A stretch of 64,000 bases of DNA, taken from assembly GCA_963714145.1 (NCBI GenBank), contig OY970235.1:6324001-6388000 (forward strand), written 5' to 3'. A program made the position numbers and the translations under genes. Positions within the stretch are counted from its first letter, which is position 1, and the number at the start of each line of letters is the position of its first letter. The stretch is from JBBWZH01 sp035544115. Lineage in GTDB: Bacteria > Actinomycetota > Actinomycetes > Mycobacteriales > CADCTP01. This document shows positions 43,651 through 52,117 of this stretch, in pieces. The notes under the pieces were generated by a model. The model had not been told where the DNA came from and did not search any database. It saw nothing but the letters and a program-made list of their open reading frames with translations.

Positions 43651-44918
43651 CCGGCAAGCGGATCCTGGTGGTGGATGACAGTGCGACCCAGGCCGAGCGG
43701 CTGCGGCTGCTGCTGACCCGGGAGGGCTACCTGGTCGACAAGGCGGCGACCGGGCGGGCCGGGCTCCACCAGGCCACCGCCAGCACCCCGGATCTGATCA
43801 TCTCCGACGTGACCATGCCGGAGATGGACGGCTTCGAGTTCTGCCGGCTGATGAAGGCGGCGGCCGACACCCGCAGCATCCCGTTCATCCTGCTCACCGG
43901 CAGATCCACACCGGCGGACATCATCACCGGGCTCGAGTGCGGCGCGGACAACTTCATCCCCAAGCCGTACGAGGACGGCTACCTGCTGGAGCGGATCCGG
44001 CGCGTCTTCGCGGAGTTGGAGCACCGCAGGCACAACCGGCTGGACATGGAGGTGATGCTCAACGTCGGCGGCCGCAGGATCAACGTCACCGCCGACCGGC
44101 AGCAGATCATCGAGCTGCTGTTCTCCACCTTCGAGCAGCTCAGCCAGCAGCACGACGCGCTGGCCGAGACCAACCGGGAGCTGCGGCTGGCCCGGGCCGA
44201 GGCGGAGCGGGCGAACCGGGCCAAGAGCGAGTTCCTGTCCCGGGTCAGCCACGAGATCCGCACCCCGCTGCACGCGATCCTGGGCTTCGCCGAACTGCTG
44301 GAGATGGCCGAACTGGAGGCCGAGGACCAGAAGTCGGTCAGCATGATCCAGTCCGCCGGCCAGCACCTGCTCGACCTGATCAACGACCTGCTCGACATCG
44401 GCCGGATCGAGGAGGGGGAGCTCAGCCTCAGCCCGGAGCCGGTGAGCACGGAAGACATCCTGGCCGAAACGCTCGAACTGCTTCGGCCGCTGGCCACCGA
44501 CCGGCGGATCGTGCTGGCGAACAGTTGCCAGATCGGCGGACTGTGCGTGACCGCCGACCGGCAGCGGTTGAAGCAGGTGCTGATCAACCTGGTCTCCAAC
44601 GCGATCAAGTACAACCGTCCGGGCGGCACCGTGACGGTGAACTGCCGGCTGTCCCTGCCGGACCGGGGCCGGCTGGAGGTCACCGACACCGGCCCGGGCA
44701 TCCCGCCGGACCACCTGAGCCGGCTGTTCTCCCCGTTCGAACGGCTCGGCGTCGAACGGGTCGCCGCGGTCGAGGGCACCGGCCTCGGCCTGGCCCTGTC
44801 CAAGCGGTTCGTCACCGCGATGGGTGGTGCGATGGGCGTGCACAGCGAGGTCGGCCGCGGCAGCACCTTCTGGGTCGAGCTGATCGTCGACGACGGCACC
44901 ACCAGCGGCGTGTGCTGA
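43647..44918 (+). CDS. REC-histidine kinase hybrid (response regulator with kinase output)
   Basis: 423 residues from GTG 43647. N-terminal receiver: RILVVDDSATQAERLRLLL, phospho-Asp in LIISDVTMPEMDG (near 54), FIPKPYEDGYLL (Lys). A coiled-coil linker (about 130-190; LSQQHDALAETNRELRLARAEAERANRAK) leads to HisKA (EFLSRVSHEIRTPLHAILGFAEL, His near 202) and HATPase_c (LINLVSNAIKYNRPGG, VTDTGPGIPPDHL, GTGLGLALSKRF). Its receiver is the natural target of the upstream CheA, so the pathway would feed a second phosphorelay rather than a flagellar motor or cyclic-di-GMP enzyme. The next response regulator in the relay is not in the window. Confidence 0.9.
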   Translation: MTGKRILVVDDSATQAERLRLLLTREGYLVDKAATGRAGLHQATASTPDLIISDVTMPEMDGFEFCRLMKAAADTRSIPFILLTGRSTPADIITGLECGADNFIPKPYEDGYLLERIRRVFAELEHRRHNRLDMEVMLNVGGRRINVTADRQQIIELLFSTFEQLSQQHDALAETNRELRLARAEAERANRAKSEFLSRVSHEIRTPLHAILGFAELLEMAELEAEDQKSVSMIQSAGQHLLDLINDLLDIGRIEEGELSLSPEPVSTEDILAETLELLRPLATDRRIVLANSCQIGGLCVTADRQRLKQVLINLVSNAIKYNRPGGTVTVNCRLSLPDRGRLEVTDTGPGIPPDHLSRLFSPFERLGVERVAAVEGTGLGLALSKRFVTAMGGAMGVHSEVGRGSTFWVELIVDDGTTSGVC

Positions 44919-45004
44919 CCCGACCCGACCGTACGCTGGGCACAGATCTCGGTCTGACCCTGACCGGCCCGCTGTGCCAACTGAGCTGAACAGGCGAAAC
45001 CACG

Positions 45005-45577
45005 ATGACCGACTCCCCCGCCAGCCCGCCCCGGCCCGCGCTGGACGAGGCGACCCGGCCGCGGGCGCCCAAGCAACCGGGCACCATCTCGACCGCCGGC
45101 CGGTACCGGCAGCGGGCACTGGTGGCGATCCACGACCACCTGCGGCACGACCTGGCCCAGATCGTCCGCGCGGTGGAGGCGGCCGCGGCCGGCGAACTCG
45201 ACCCGGGCACCGCCCGGACCCTGGTCAACGACTCCACCATCAACCAGAACTACCAGCTCACCGGCGCGTTCTGCGCGCAGTACTGCCAGATCGTGACGAT
45301 GCACCACCGGATCGAGAGCCAGCGCCTGTTCCCGGAAATGGCCGACCTGGAGCCCAGCCTCGAGCCGGTGCTGACCCGGCTGCACGAGGAGCACGAGGTG
45401 GTGCACGACATCCTGGTCACGCTGGATGGCCTACTGGTCCGAATGGTCAACGAGAGTTCCGGTGCGACCGAGGTGGCCGAGGAAGCCCGCCGGCTGCGGA
45501 CCGCCCTGCTCAGCCACCTCGGCTACGAGGAGGAGGAGCTGCTCGACCCGCTCGGCCGGCTCCCGATCCAGCTCTGA
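45005..45577 (+). CDS. Hemerythrin-like HHE-domain protein
   Basis: 190 residues from ATG 45005. A four-helix pattern with spaced His/Glu ligands: ALVAIHDHLRHDLAQIV, YCQIVTMHHRIESQRLFPEM, LHEEHEVVHDILVTL and LLSHLGYEEEELLDPL. This matches the hemerythrin HHE cation-binding family, which holds a di-iron site for O2, NO or iron sensing. It lies 86 bp after the kinase on the same strand and may be a co-regulated redox partner. The N-terminal ~30 residues are disordered (Pro/Ala-rich). Convergent with the DUF1257 gene, 29 bp apart. Confidence 0.8.
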   Translation: MTDSPASPPRPALDEATRPRAPKQPGTISTAGRYRQRALVAIHDHLRHDLAQIVRAVEAAAAGELDPGTARTLVNDSTINQNYQLTGAFCAQYCQIVTMHHRIESQRLFPEMADLEPSLEPVLTRLHEEHEVVHDILVTLDGLLVRMVNESSGATEVAEEARRLRTALLSHLGYEEEELLDPLGRLPIQL

Positions 45578-45606
45578 GCCCGGCGGCCGGCCGCTGCCGG
45601 CGGTGG

Positions 45607-46008
45607 TCAGCTGGTGCGGCGCAGGGTGAGGCGGCGGGTGCCGTCCTGCTCGACCTCGTCGGTCACCACGTCGTAGCCGTTGGATTCGGCGTACCGCAGG
45701 GTGGCGGCGTAGCCGTAGCCCTGGGACAGGGCGGACAGCCAGCCGGCGTTGTAGCGGTGCTGCTCCATCGCGTCGATGACCAGTTCGAAGCTGCCGTCCG
45801 GGCCGCGGGCGAAGCCGAAATCCTGCCGGACGCCGGTGTTGGCGGCCGCCCGCAGGATGATCTCGGCCTTGGCCGTCCACCCCCACCGGGAGGTCAGCTC
45901 CCGCGGCTTGTCGTGCACCTCCACCGTGCCGAAGCCGGCGGCCCGCAGCGCGGCGGCCAGCAGGACCGGATCGCGCAGCGTGGTGCGGACCCGGGTCACG
46001 TGCGACAT
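45607..46008 (-). CDS. DUF1257 / Ycf35 family protein
   Basis: 133 residues from ATG 46008, with GGAGGAA four bases upstream. Ycf35 pattern: SHVTRVRTTLRDPVLLAAALRAAGFGTVEVHD, AEIILRAAANTGVRQDFGFARGPDGSFELVIDAM, LSQGYGYAATLRYAESNGYDVV and DGTRRLTLRR. Ycf35 is conserved in red-algal plastids and cyanobacteria without a firmly known function. Last gene of the ~11.8-kb minus-strand operon that also encodes a Ycf46-like ATPase and a DUF2997 protein. The 26-bp gap before it holds a palindrome whose right arm merges with the ribosome site. Confidence 0.85.
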   Translation of the reverse strand: MSHVTRVRTTLRDPVLLAAALRAAGFGTVEVHDKPRELTSRWGWTAKAEIILRAAANTGVRQDFGFARGPDGSFELVIDAMEQHRYNAGWLSALSQGYGYAATLRYAESNGYDVVTDEVEQDGTRRLTLRRTS

Positions 46009-46013
46009 GGTTC

Positions 46014-46026
46014 CTCCACAGTGGAC
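46014..46026. promoter_or_regulatory. Palindrome near GTCCACTGTGGAC in the Hsp70/DUF1257 gap
   Basis: CTCCACAGTGGAC; on the coding strand GTCCACTGTGGAG runs into GGAA, so the right arm overlaps the DUF1257 Shine-Dalgarno. One of four gaps in this operon with such a copy. Confidence 0.5.
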
Positions 46027-46034
46027 AGACGAGT

Positions 46035-47651
46035 TCAGGCGAGCCGGACGACGGGCTGGTGGTCCAGCACCAGGATGCCGCGGTGCAGGTCGAAGGCGCT
46101 GACGGTGAGCCGCTTCTGCGCGTCCACCTGGAACTCCAGCCGGAACCGGTCGGTGCCGGCGGCCGCCGGTGGGTCGGCCTCCAGGAAGGTCAGCTTGTCT
46201 TCGTTCAGCCAGACCATCGCGCGTTCCTGTTTGGACTGCGCCGTGACGGCGACCGTACGGGCCCCGCCGCCGGCGTCGAACACGATCTCCAGGTCGGCGC
46301 TGGCATCCCGGAAGGTGGCGTGCGCGCGCTCGTAGATGGCCAGCCCGAACTGCCGCTGCCCGTCGCGTATCGCTTTTACCGTAAGGGTCTTCACCGGCCC
46401 TGGCGTCGGGTAGGCGGTGCCCGACGCGACCAGCGGCTCGAACTCGTAGCCGCCGGACTGCCGGCTCACGTGCCGGATCGCGTAGTCGTGCTGGATGTGG
46501 TCATGCAGCTCGAAACCGCCGGCGATACTGGCCGCACCGGCCGCGACCGCCTCAAGTGGACGGTCACTGTGCACGATCTCCGGGGCGAACTGCAGCCGGA
46601 TCAGATCCTGTACCGCCGGCAGCAGGGTGCTGCCACCGACCAGGAACACCGCGCCGATCGAGTCGGCCGGGTGACCGCGGGCGGCGGCCCCGTCCAGGCT
46701 GCGGCGCAGCGCGCGGTTGACCCGGCCGAGCACGTCCGCCTCGCGCAGCAACCGGTCGAACCCGGCCCGGTCGAGCTCGGTGCGGAACTCCCGGCCGGTG
46801 ACCGGGTCACTGGCCACAATGGACGCCCGGCCGTGCCGGGTGAGCGCGATCTTGGCCGCTTCCGCGCCGCGCAGCAGTTGCCGGAACACCCGGTTGGCCG
46901 CCACCGGGTCGCCCAGCGGCAGCCGGGCTTCCGCGGCGGCCCGCTCGGCCAGCAGCGCGTCGATGTGGTTGCCGCCGAGGTCCAGCCCGGCCGCGGAGAT
47001 CGTGCGGACCGCCGGGCCGACCCGGGTGGCGTCCGGGTCAGTCACCCGGACCACCGCGATGTCCAGCGTGGCCGCGCCGAAGTCGACCACGCAGAACACC
47101 TCGCCCGGGCGCATCCGGGCGCTGTAGCCGACGGCGGCGGCGGTCGCCTCGTCCACCACCCGCAGCCGGGTGCCGCCGAGGCCGTCGCCGACCTCGCCGA
47201 CCAGCCAGTCCCGGTAGGTGTCGAACGCCTCCACCGGGGCGGTCGCGACGATCTCCAGGTCGTCCGCGCCGACCGCGAGCACGGTCAGCGCGGTCACGTC
47301 GCGCAGGAACTGGGTCGCCGCGTCCCGGGCGCTGATCCGGCGCTCCCCCACCGACCGCGGGATGTCCACCACCCGGCCGGTGACCGCGCTCTTGGTGGAC
47401 TGGAAGACCGACACGTCCGGCCGGGTCAGCAGGTCCGGCTGGGTCAGCACCTGGGCGCCGAGCCAGCGCCGCTCGTCGGCATGGCTGTACGCCAGCAGCG
47501 ACGGGACGACCCGCTGCAGCACTCCCGGCTGGGCCTCCCGGTTCAGGTCGATGCCGTCCAGCGGGATCGGCTCGCCGGTCGAGCGCGCCTCGTCCCAGCG
47601 GGCCACCACGGTGTTCGCGGTGCCGAAGTCGATCCCGATCCGGGTCGTCAT
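46035..47651 (-). CDS. Hsp70-family ATPase
   Basis: 538 residues from ATG 47651, overlapping the upstream gene's stop by ATGA. Hsp70/actin-fold signatures: phosphate 1 TRIGIDFGTANTVVARW, VVDEATAAAVGYS (connect 1), phosphate 2 FCVVDFGAATLDIAVV, LDLGGNHIDALLAE and adenosine motif GAVFLVGGSTLLPAVQDLI. The C-terminal ~150 residues are beta-rich (VKTLTVKAIRDGQRQFGLAIYE, RLEFQVDAQKRLTVSAFDLHRG), like a reduced substrate-binding domain, but the helical lid is missing. It is shorter than DnaK (about 610-640) and has no DnaJ/GrpE nearby, so it is probably a dedicated chaperone or regulator of this operon's products. Confidence 0.88.
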   Translation of the reverse strand: MTTRIGIDFGTANTVVARWDEARSTGEPIPLDGIDLNREAQPGVLQRVVPSLLAYSHADERRWLGAQVLTQPDLLTRPDVSVFQSTKSAVTGRVVDIPRSVGERRISARDAATQFLRDVTALTVLAVGADDLEIVATAPVEAFDTYRDWLVGEVGDGLGGTRLRVVDEATAAAVGYSARMRPGEVFCVVDFGAATLDIAVVRVTDPDATRVGPAVRTISAAGLDLGGNHIDALLAERAAAEARLPLGDPVAANRVFRQLLRGAEAAKIALTRHGRASIVASDPVTGREFRTELDRAGFDRLLREADVLGRVNRALRRSLDGAAARGHPADSIGAVFLVGGSTLLPAVQDLIRLQFAPEIVHSDRPLEAVAAGAASIAGGFELHDHIQHDYAIRHVSRQSGGYEFEPLVASGTAYPTPGPVKTLTVKAIRDGQRQFGLAIYERAHATFRDASADLEIVFDAGGGARTVAVTAQSKQERAMVWLNEDKLTFLEADPPAAAGTDRFRLEFQVDAQKRLTVSAFDLHRGILVLDHQPVVRLA

Positions 47652-49696
47652 TCCTGCCCTTCTGTCCGTTCCGCCGGCGCGTCGGCAGGACGCGGGCCGA
47701 CGCCGATGTCGTAATCCTCACCGATCGGGCCGCCGCCCGCAGCCACCTCGAAGTCGGACCCGAACCGGTACTCCAGGCAGGCCCGCACGGCGCCGGCCAC
47801 CGCCGCGGCCACCTCGTCGGCGACCACCCCGCCGGCGGTACCCCCGTCGGCGGCACCCGCGGCCGCGCGCAGGTCGGCCGGCCGGGCCGTGGCCAGCGGC
47901 TGGTCGACCAGCGCCGCCAGCCAGGCCGGCAACCGCAACTGGTACACGTCGACGGTGTGGTCAGCCAGCGCGGCCCCCGGCACGGCGAGCCAGTCGGCCC
48001 GCGGCGAGGCCCAGACCTGCTCGCGGCCGTCCGCGCCGTCGTACGGGGCCGTCGCGGGAGCCAGCGACCCGGTGCTGTACCAGCGTGCCTCGGCGTCGTC
48101 CACGGCGATCTTGCCGACGCTGCCGACCGCGGCCAGGCCGTAGGCGCGGTCGATCGGGACGGTGGCCGCGGCCACGAGCCGCTCCCCGTCCTGCCGCCAC
48201 AGCCGCAGCCGGCCGGAGCCGGCGGTGATCAGCCGGTCCGCGGCCACCAGCGCCAGCCGGGTGGGGCGGGGCGACTCGACCCGGGCGAGCACCCGCCCGG
48301 CCGGATCCAGCAACAGCAGGGACCCACCCCGGTCGTGCCCGGTGTGCAGGGCGAACCGGCCGGTGGTGTGATCGACGGCGAACCCGCCACCGCCCCAGCG
48401 TCCGGAAGTGTCCATGCCGGCCACCGGGATCCGGGTGAGCGAACCGGCGTGGTCGCCCACCAGCATCGTCCGGGCCGAGCCGAACGCGGCGAACCCGGCC
48501 GGGGCCTCGATCAACGCGGCGGCCGGACCGAGCGGCTCCCGGACGATGTCGTGCCCGTCCCAGGCCAGCCGGTACAGCTCGGCGTCCAACACGACGGCCG
48601 CGGCGCCGCCGAGGTGCACCACCGCGCGGCTGCGGGCGGGTTCCAGCTCGGTGCTCCACACCGGCGCACCGCCGGGCAGTTGATACACGATCAGCCGGGC
48701 CGGGCGGCGCCAGAGCACCGCGAGCTGCGAGCCGCCCGGGGCGAACGACATCGCGTCCGGGTAGCCCTTGCCGGGCAGTCGGACCCGGTGGACGAACGGG
48801 GTCGCGGCGGCCACCCGCGCCTGCGGCGGCACCGCGGCGAGGGCGCCGAACAACTGCCGGTCGCGCGCCGCCGCGGGCTGCCAGCCGGGTGGGAACCGGC
48901 CGATCAGGGCCAGCGCCCGAGCCGGCGAAACCTCCAGCAGCAGCCGCCAGAGCCGGTCCCAGTCCCGCTCGGCGGCCAGCCGGTCGGCCAGGTAGTCGAT
49001 CTCGGCCGGGCTCATCCGGGCCATCCGGTCCGGCGCCTGACCGGCGACGACACCCAGGAGATCCAGCCCACCGGCGTCCACCAGGGCGGCCCGCAACAGC
49101 GCCCGGTCGGCGGCCGGGGCCGCCGCGTAGACCCGCGCCAGCAGGGAGCCGTCCGGGTCGGCCGCCCGGTACTGCGCCAGTTGCCCGGTACGCAGCAGGA
49201 ACGCCACCCGCACCGCCGGATCGGCCGGGACCAGCCCGTGTTCGACGCAGAACGCCGCCAGCGCGCCGCCCGGCTCGGCCGCCGCCGCCGCGAACACCGG
49301 GTCGAGCGCCTGGTCGCCGGCCGCCAGGATCTGCTCGGCCGCCGCCCGCGCCACCGGATGCGGACCGCCAGCGGGGGTACGCAGGTCGAACGCGGCGACG
49401 AGGCACTCGCCGTAGGCCGCCGAATCGTTCCGGTGCCGGCCGCCCAGCGCAACCACGCTGAGGTTCGGCTCGGCCCTCCGCCTGGCCGGCCGGTCCCAAC
49501 CGGCCAGCAACCGCCACAGCGGCGCGGTCGGCCGGCGCAGCCACTCGTCCCAGACCGCGTCCAGGACAATCGGCGACCCGCGGCCGCCGCCCACCTGCTG
49601 CAGCCGGGCCACCGCCCGGCGACCTCGCCGGCCACGCCAGCGCCCCGCATCGGCCCGGCCGGCCCGCCGGGCCAACCGGGCCGCCTGCGCCGGCAT
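47648..49696 (-). CDS. Large helical + beta-propeller protein, paralogue 1
   Basis: 682 residues from ATG 49696; GTG 49708 is an alternative start. No named family recognised. Layout shared with two neighbours: a basic helical start (MPAQAARLARRAGRAD), VLDAVWDEWLRRPTAPLWRLLAGW, an all-helical segment (FCVEHGLVPADPAVRVAFLLRTGQ, MSPAEIDYLADRLAAERDWDRLWRLL, SPARALALIGRFPPGWQP), then a predicted WD-like beta-propeller (about 300-590; MSFAPGGSQLAVLWRRPARL), LPAWLAALVDQPLA, and a C-terminal motif RACLEYRFGSDFEVA, GPIGEDYDIGVG. Overlaps the Hsp70 start by 4 bp, so the two are translationally coupled. Confidence 0.75.
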   Translation of the reverse strand: MPAQAARLARRAGRADAGRWRGRRGRRAVARLQQVGGGRGSPIVLDAVWDEWLRRPTAPLWRLLAGWDRPARRRAEPNLSVVALGGRHRNDSAAYGECLVAAFDLRTPAGGPHPVARAAAEQILAAGDQALDPVFAAAAAEPGGALAAFCVEHGLVPADPAVRVAFLLRTGQLAQYRAADPDGSLLARVYAAAPAADRALLRAALVDAGGLDLLGVVAGQAPDRMARMSPAEIDYLADRLAAERDWDRLWRLLLEVSPARALALIGRFPPGWQPAAARDRQLFGALAAVPPQARVAAATPFVHRVRLPGKGYPDAMSFAPGGSQLAVLWRRPARLIVYQLPGGAPVWSTELEPARSRAVVHLGGAAAVVLDAELYRLAWDGHDIVREPLGPAAALIEAPAGFAAFGSARTMLVGDHAGSLTRIPVAGMDTSGRWGGGGFAVDHTTGRFALHTGHDRGGSLLLLDPAGRVLARVESPRPTRLALVAADRLITAGSGRLRLWRQDGERLVAAATVPIDRAYGLAAVGSVGKIAVDDAEARWYSTGSLAPATAPYDGADGREQVWASPRADWLAVPGAALADHTVDVYQLRLPAWLAALVDQPLATARPADLRAAAGAADGGTAGGVVADEVAAAVAGAVRACLEYRFGSDFEVAAGGGPIGEDYDIGVGPRPADAPAERTEGQE

Positions 49697-49722
49697 CAAC
49701 CCGACCACCCGGCCACGAAACC

Positions 49723-49735
49723 GTCCACAATGGAC
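49723..49735. promoter_or_regulatory. Palindrome GTCCACAATGGAC in the gap between paralogues 1 and 2
   Basis: Arms GTCCA/TGGAC match perfectly with a three-base centre. It lies in the ~110-bp gap upstream of paralogue 1. Confidence 0.5.
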
Positions 49736-49808
49736 GGCAGCAGCTGGGCACCGGCCCGGCCGGCTCCGGCCCGGCCGCCCTGGGCACCGCCGGCCGTGCG
49801 TCGGCCGG

Positions 49809-52070
49809 TCATGCCGGGTCGTCCCGCTCCGCTGTCCGGTGCGGGCCGACCGGGTCCGGCGCGGCCGGGTCAGCCGACCCGATCCACCCGGGTGCGCCGG
49901 TCAAGCCCAGGTCGATGTCGTAGTCCGCACCGATCGGGCCGCCACCCGTGGCTACCTCGATATCCGATCCGAACCGGGGCTCGAGGCAGGCCCGCAGCAG
50001 CCCGAGCAGCCGCCGCGCGGCAAGCGTCAGCGCGGCCCGCTCGGCCGCCAGTACCCGGGTCAGGTCCACCACCCCGGCGGCCGACACCGGCCGCTCGGCC
50101 AGCTCGATGGCCCACGCCGCCGGCTCGATCCGGACCAGCGTCGCCGCCGACCCGGCGACGACCAGGGCCCAGTCGCCGCTCGGCGAAGCGACCAACCGGG
50201 TGCCCTCGACCAGCTCCAGCGATCGCGGCCCGGGCATCTCGGCCAGCGTGCCGGCGGCGCACCAGGTGGAGCCGTTCAGCGCGACCAGCCCGTGCGCCGG
50301 GAATGCGGCCAGCCGGGCCGGGGCCGGCGCCGGCAGCTCCGCGGTCGGGACCAGCCCGCGCGGGTACAGCCGCCAGGCGATCACCGACCTGGCCCGCTGG
50401 CCGTACGTGACCAGCTGGCCCGGGCCGGTGAAGGCGACCTGGACGGTGTCCCGGCCGAGACCGGCCCGGGCCGCCGGCGAGCTGACCGCGTTGGCGATCG
50501 GGGTGCCGTCCGGTGCCAGCACCAGCAGCCGGTTGCCGCCGAGTGCGAGCCGCCCGGTGGTCGGTTCGGACACCAGCGACCCAGGCCCCACATCCAGCCA
50601 TCCGACGCCCAGCCCGGTCAGCGGGAGCTGCCGTACCAGCCGGCCGTCGGCGCCGCCGAACAGCAGCTCCGGCCAGCTCGCGACCGCGTAGCCGGACGGC
50701 AGCGGCACCGGCCCGGAGAGCTCCGCGAGGCCGTACCGGAGCGTGGCCGGGCCGGTCGGCGAGCGCAGGATCAGCCGGCCGTGCCGGGGCTGACCGCGGC
50801 CGACCGCGAGCACCGTCGCGTCGCCGACCTGCAGCGCCGCGGCGTCCGCGGCCAGCGGATCGGTCAGCGTGCGCCGGATCAGCAGGCGCAGCGCCGGGAC
50901 CGTGTAGATGCCGATGGACGACCTGGCCGACCGCCGCGAACCGCCATGCTCCCGCACGACCGTCACCGCGGACTCGTCGGCGGCGAACGCCACCGTGCCG
51001 ATGGTTCCGGTGCCGACGAGCATGCCGCAGCGCGCGGCGGCCGGCACCGTGGCGGCCCGCACCACGTCCGGTGGGGTGGCCCGCAACGCCGCGCACAGCT
51101 GCCGGTCCGGGTCGCCGGCCGGCTGCCAGCCGGCCGGGAACCGCCGCACCAGCTCCAGTGCCCGGACCGGTGAGACGTCCACCAGCAGCCGCCAGAGGCC
51201 GGGCCAGTCCCGCCGGACCACCAGCTGCGCGGCCACGTACTCCAGCTCGGCCGGGCTGACCAGGGCGGCCCGGTCCGGCCGCTCCCCCACGACCACCCGG
51301 ACCAGATCCAGATCGGACGCCACCATGGCCGCCCGCAACCGGGCCTGCGTGGCCGGGCCGGCCGTCGCATAGCCGGCGGCCAGCAGCCGGCCGTCCGGAT
51401 CCGCCGCGGCGTGCTCCGCGGGCTGCCCGGTGAGGAGGAAGAACATGGCCCGGGTCCGGGGGTCGGCCGGGGCCAACCGGTGCTGCCGGCAGAAGCCGGC
51501 CAGCGGGCCGGCCGGCTCGGCGGCCGCCGCCGCGCAGACCGCATCCACCGCGGCCCGGTCGCCGGGGTCCGAACGGTCGCGGGCGACCAGCAGGTACCGG
51601 CGGGCGGCCGCGCCGACCGGGTGCTCCTGGCGGGCCGCCGCGGTGACCAGCGCCGCCCGCACCGCCGGGTCGTCCGCGCCGGGGCCCGGCCCACCGGAAA
51701 CCGGCCCGCCCGACCCGGCACCACCCGGCCCGGCACCACCCGGCCCGGCACCACCCGGCCCGGCACCACCCGATCCGGCACCACCCGGCCCGGCACCACC
51801 CGGACCAGCACCGCCCGGCGCGGCACTGCCGGGGGCGTCCGAGCCCGGGCCGAGCGCGATCAGGCTGAGCGCACGATCGGCCCCGGTGGCCGGGCGGCGC
51901 CACCGGGACAGCAGTGTCCACAGTGGGGGGTCGGGCCGGTCGAGCCAGGCGGCCCAGGCGGCGTCCACCGCAGCCTGGTCGGCGCCCCCGGTACGGCCCA
52001 ACCGCCAGCGCGCCCACCGGCGCCCGGCACCGGCCGCCCGGGCCAACCGGGCCGCGGCCGCCCGCCGCAT
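49809..52070 (-). CDS. Large helical + beta-propeller protein, paralogue 2
   Basis: 753 residues from ATG 52070 (a GTG directly before it is equally possible). Same layout as the flanking paralogues: ARLARAAGAGRRWARWRLG, VDAAWAAWLDRPDPPLWTLLSRWRRPA, a Gly/Pro repeat insertion (about 80-120), FCRQHRLAPADPRTRAMFFLLTGQ, VSPAELEYVAAQLVVRRDWPGLWRLL, SPVRALELVRRFPAGWQP, a predicted propeller (about 350-640), and C-terminal LRACLEPRFGSDIEVATGG, GPIGADYDIDLG. The Gly/Pro insertion is absent from the others. Function unknown; the shared terminal motif suggests docking to a common partner such as the Ycf46-like ATPase or Hsp70. Confidence 0.72.
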   Translation of the reverse strand: MRRAAAARLARAAGAGRRWARWRLGRTGGADQAAVDAAWAAWLDRPDPPLWTLLSRWRRPATGADRALSLIALGPGSDAPGSAAPGGAGPGGAGPGGAGSGGAGPGGAGPGGAGPGGAGSGGPVSGGPGPGADDPAVRAALVTAAARQEHPVGAAARRYLLVARDRSDPGDRAAVDAVCAAAAAEPAGPLAGFCRQHRLAPADPRTRAMFFLLTGQPAEHAAADPDGRLLAAGYATAGPATQARLRAAMVASDLDLVRVVVGERPDRAALVSPAELEYVAAQLVVRRDWPGLWRLLVDVSPVRALELVRRFPAGWQPAGDPDRQLCAALRATPPDVVRAATVPAAARCGMLVGTGTIGTVAFAADESAVTVVREHGGSRRSARSSIGIYTVPALRLLIRRTLTDPLAADAAALQVGDATVLAVGRGQPRHGRLILRSPTGPATLRYGLAELSGPVPLPSGYAVASWPELLFGGADGRLVRQLPLTGLGVGWLDVGPGSLVSEPTTGRLALGGNRLLVLAPDGTPIANAVSSPAARAGLGRDTVQVAFTGPGQLVTYGQRARSVIAWRLYPRGLVPTAELPAPAPARLAAFPAHGLVALNGSTWCAAGTLAEMPGPRSLELVEGTRLVASPSGDWALVVAGSAATLVRIEPAAWAIELAERPVSAAGVVDLTRVLAAERAALTLAARRLLGLLRACLEPRFGSDIEVATGGGPIGADYDIDLGLTGAPGWIGSADPAAPDPVGPHRTAERDDPA
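51721..51825 (-). repeat. 7 x 15-bp repeat encoding GGAGP units in paralogue 2
   Basis: Units such as CCACCCGGCCCGGCA repeat seven times and encode pentapeptides GAGPG/GAGSG on the minus strand, inserted between the first helices and the rest of the protein. In frame. Confidence 0.88.
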
Positions 52071-52078
52071 CACCTACC

Positions 52079-52091
52079 GTCCGATGTGGAC
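52079..52091. promoter_or_regulatory. Palindrome variant GTCCGATGTGGAC upstream of paralogue 2
   Basis: Lies in the 47-bp gap between the DinB stop and the paralogue 2 start. On the coding strand its right arm ends GGACGG, six bases before the ATG, the same spacing as at paralogue 3. Confidence 0.4.
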
Positions 52092-52117
52092 ATTCGCGGC
52101 CGGCCGGGCGTCCGCGG

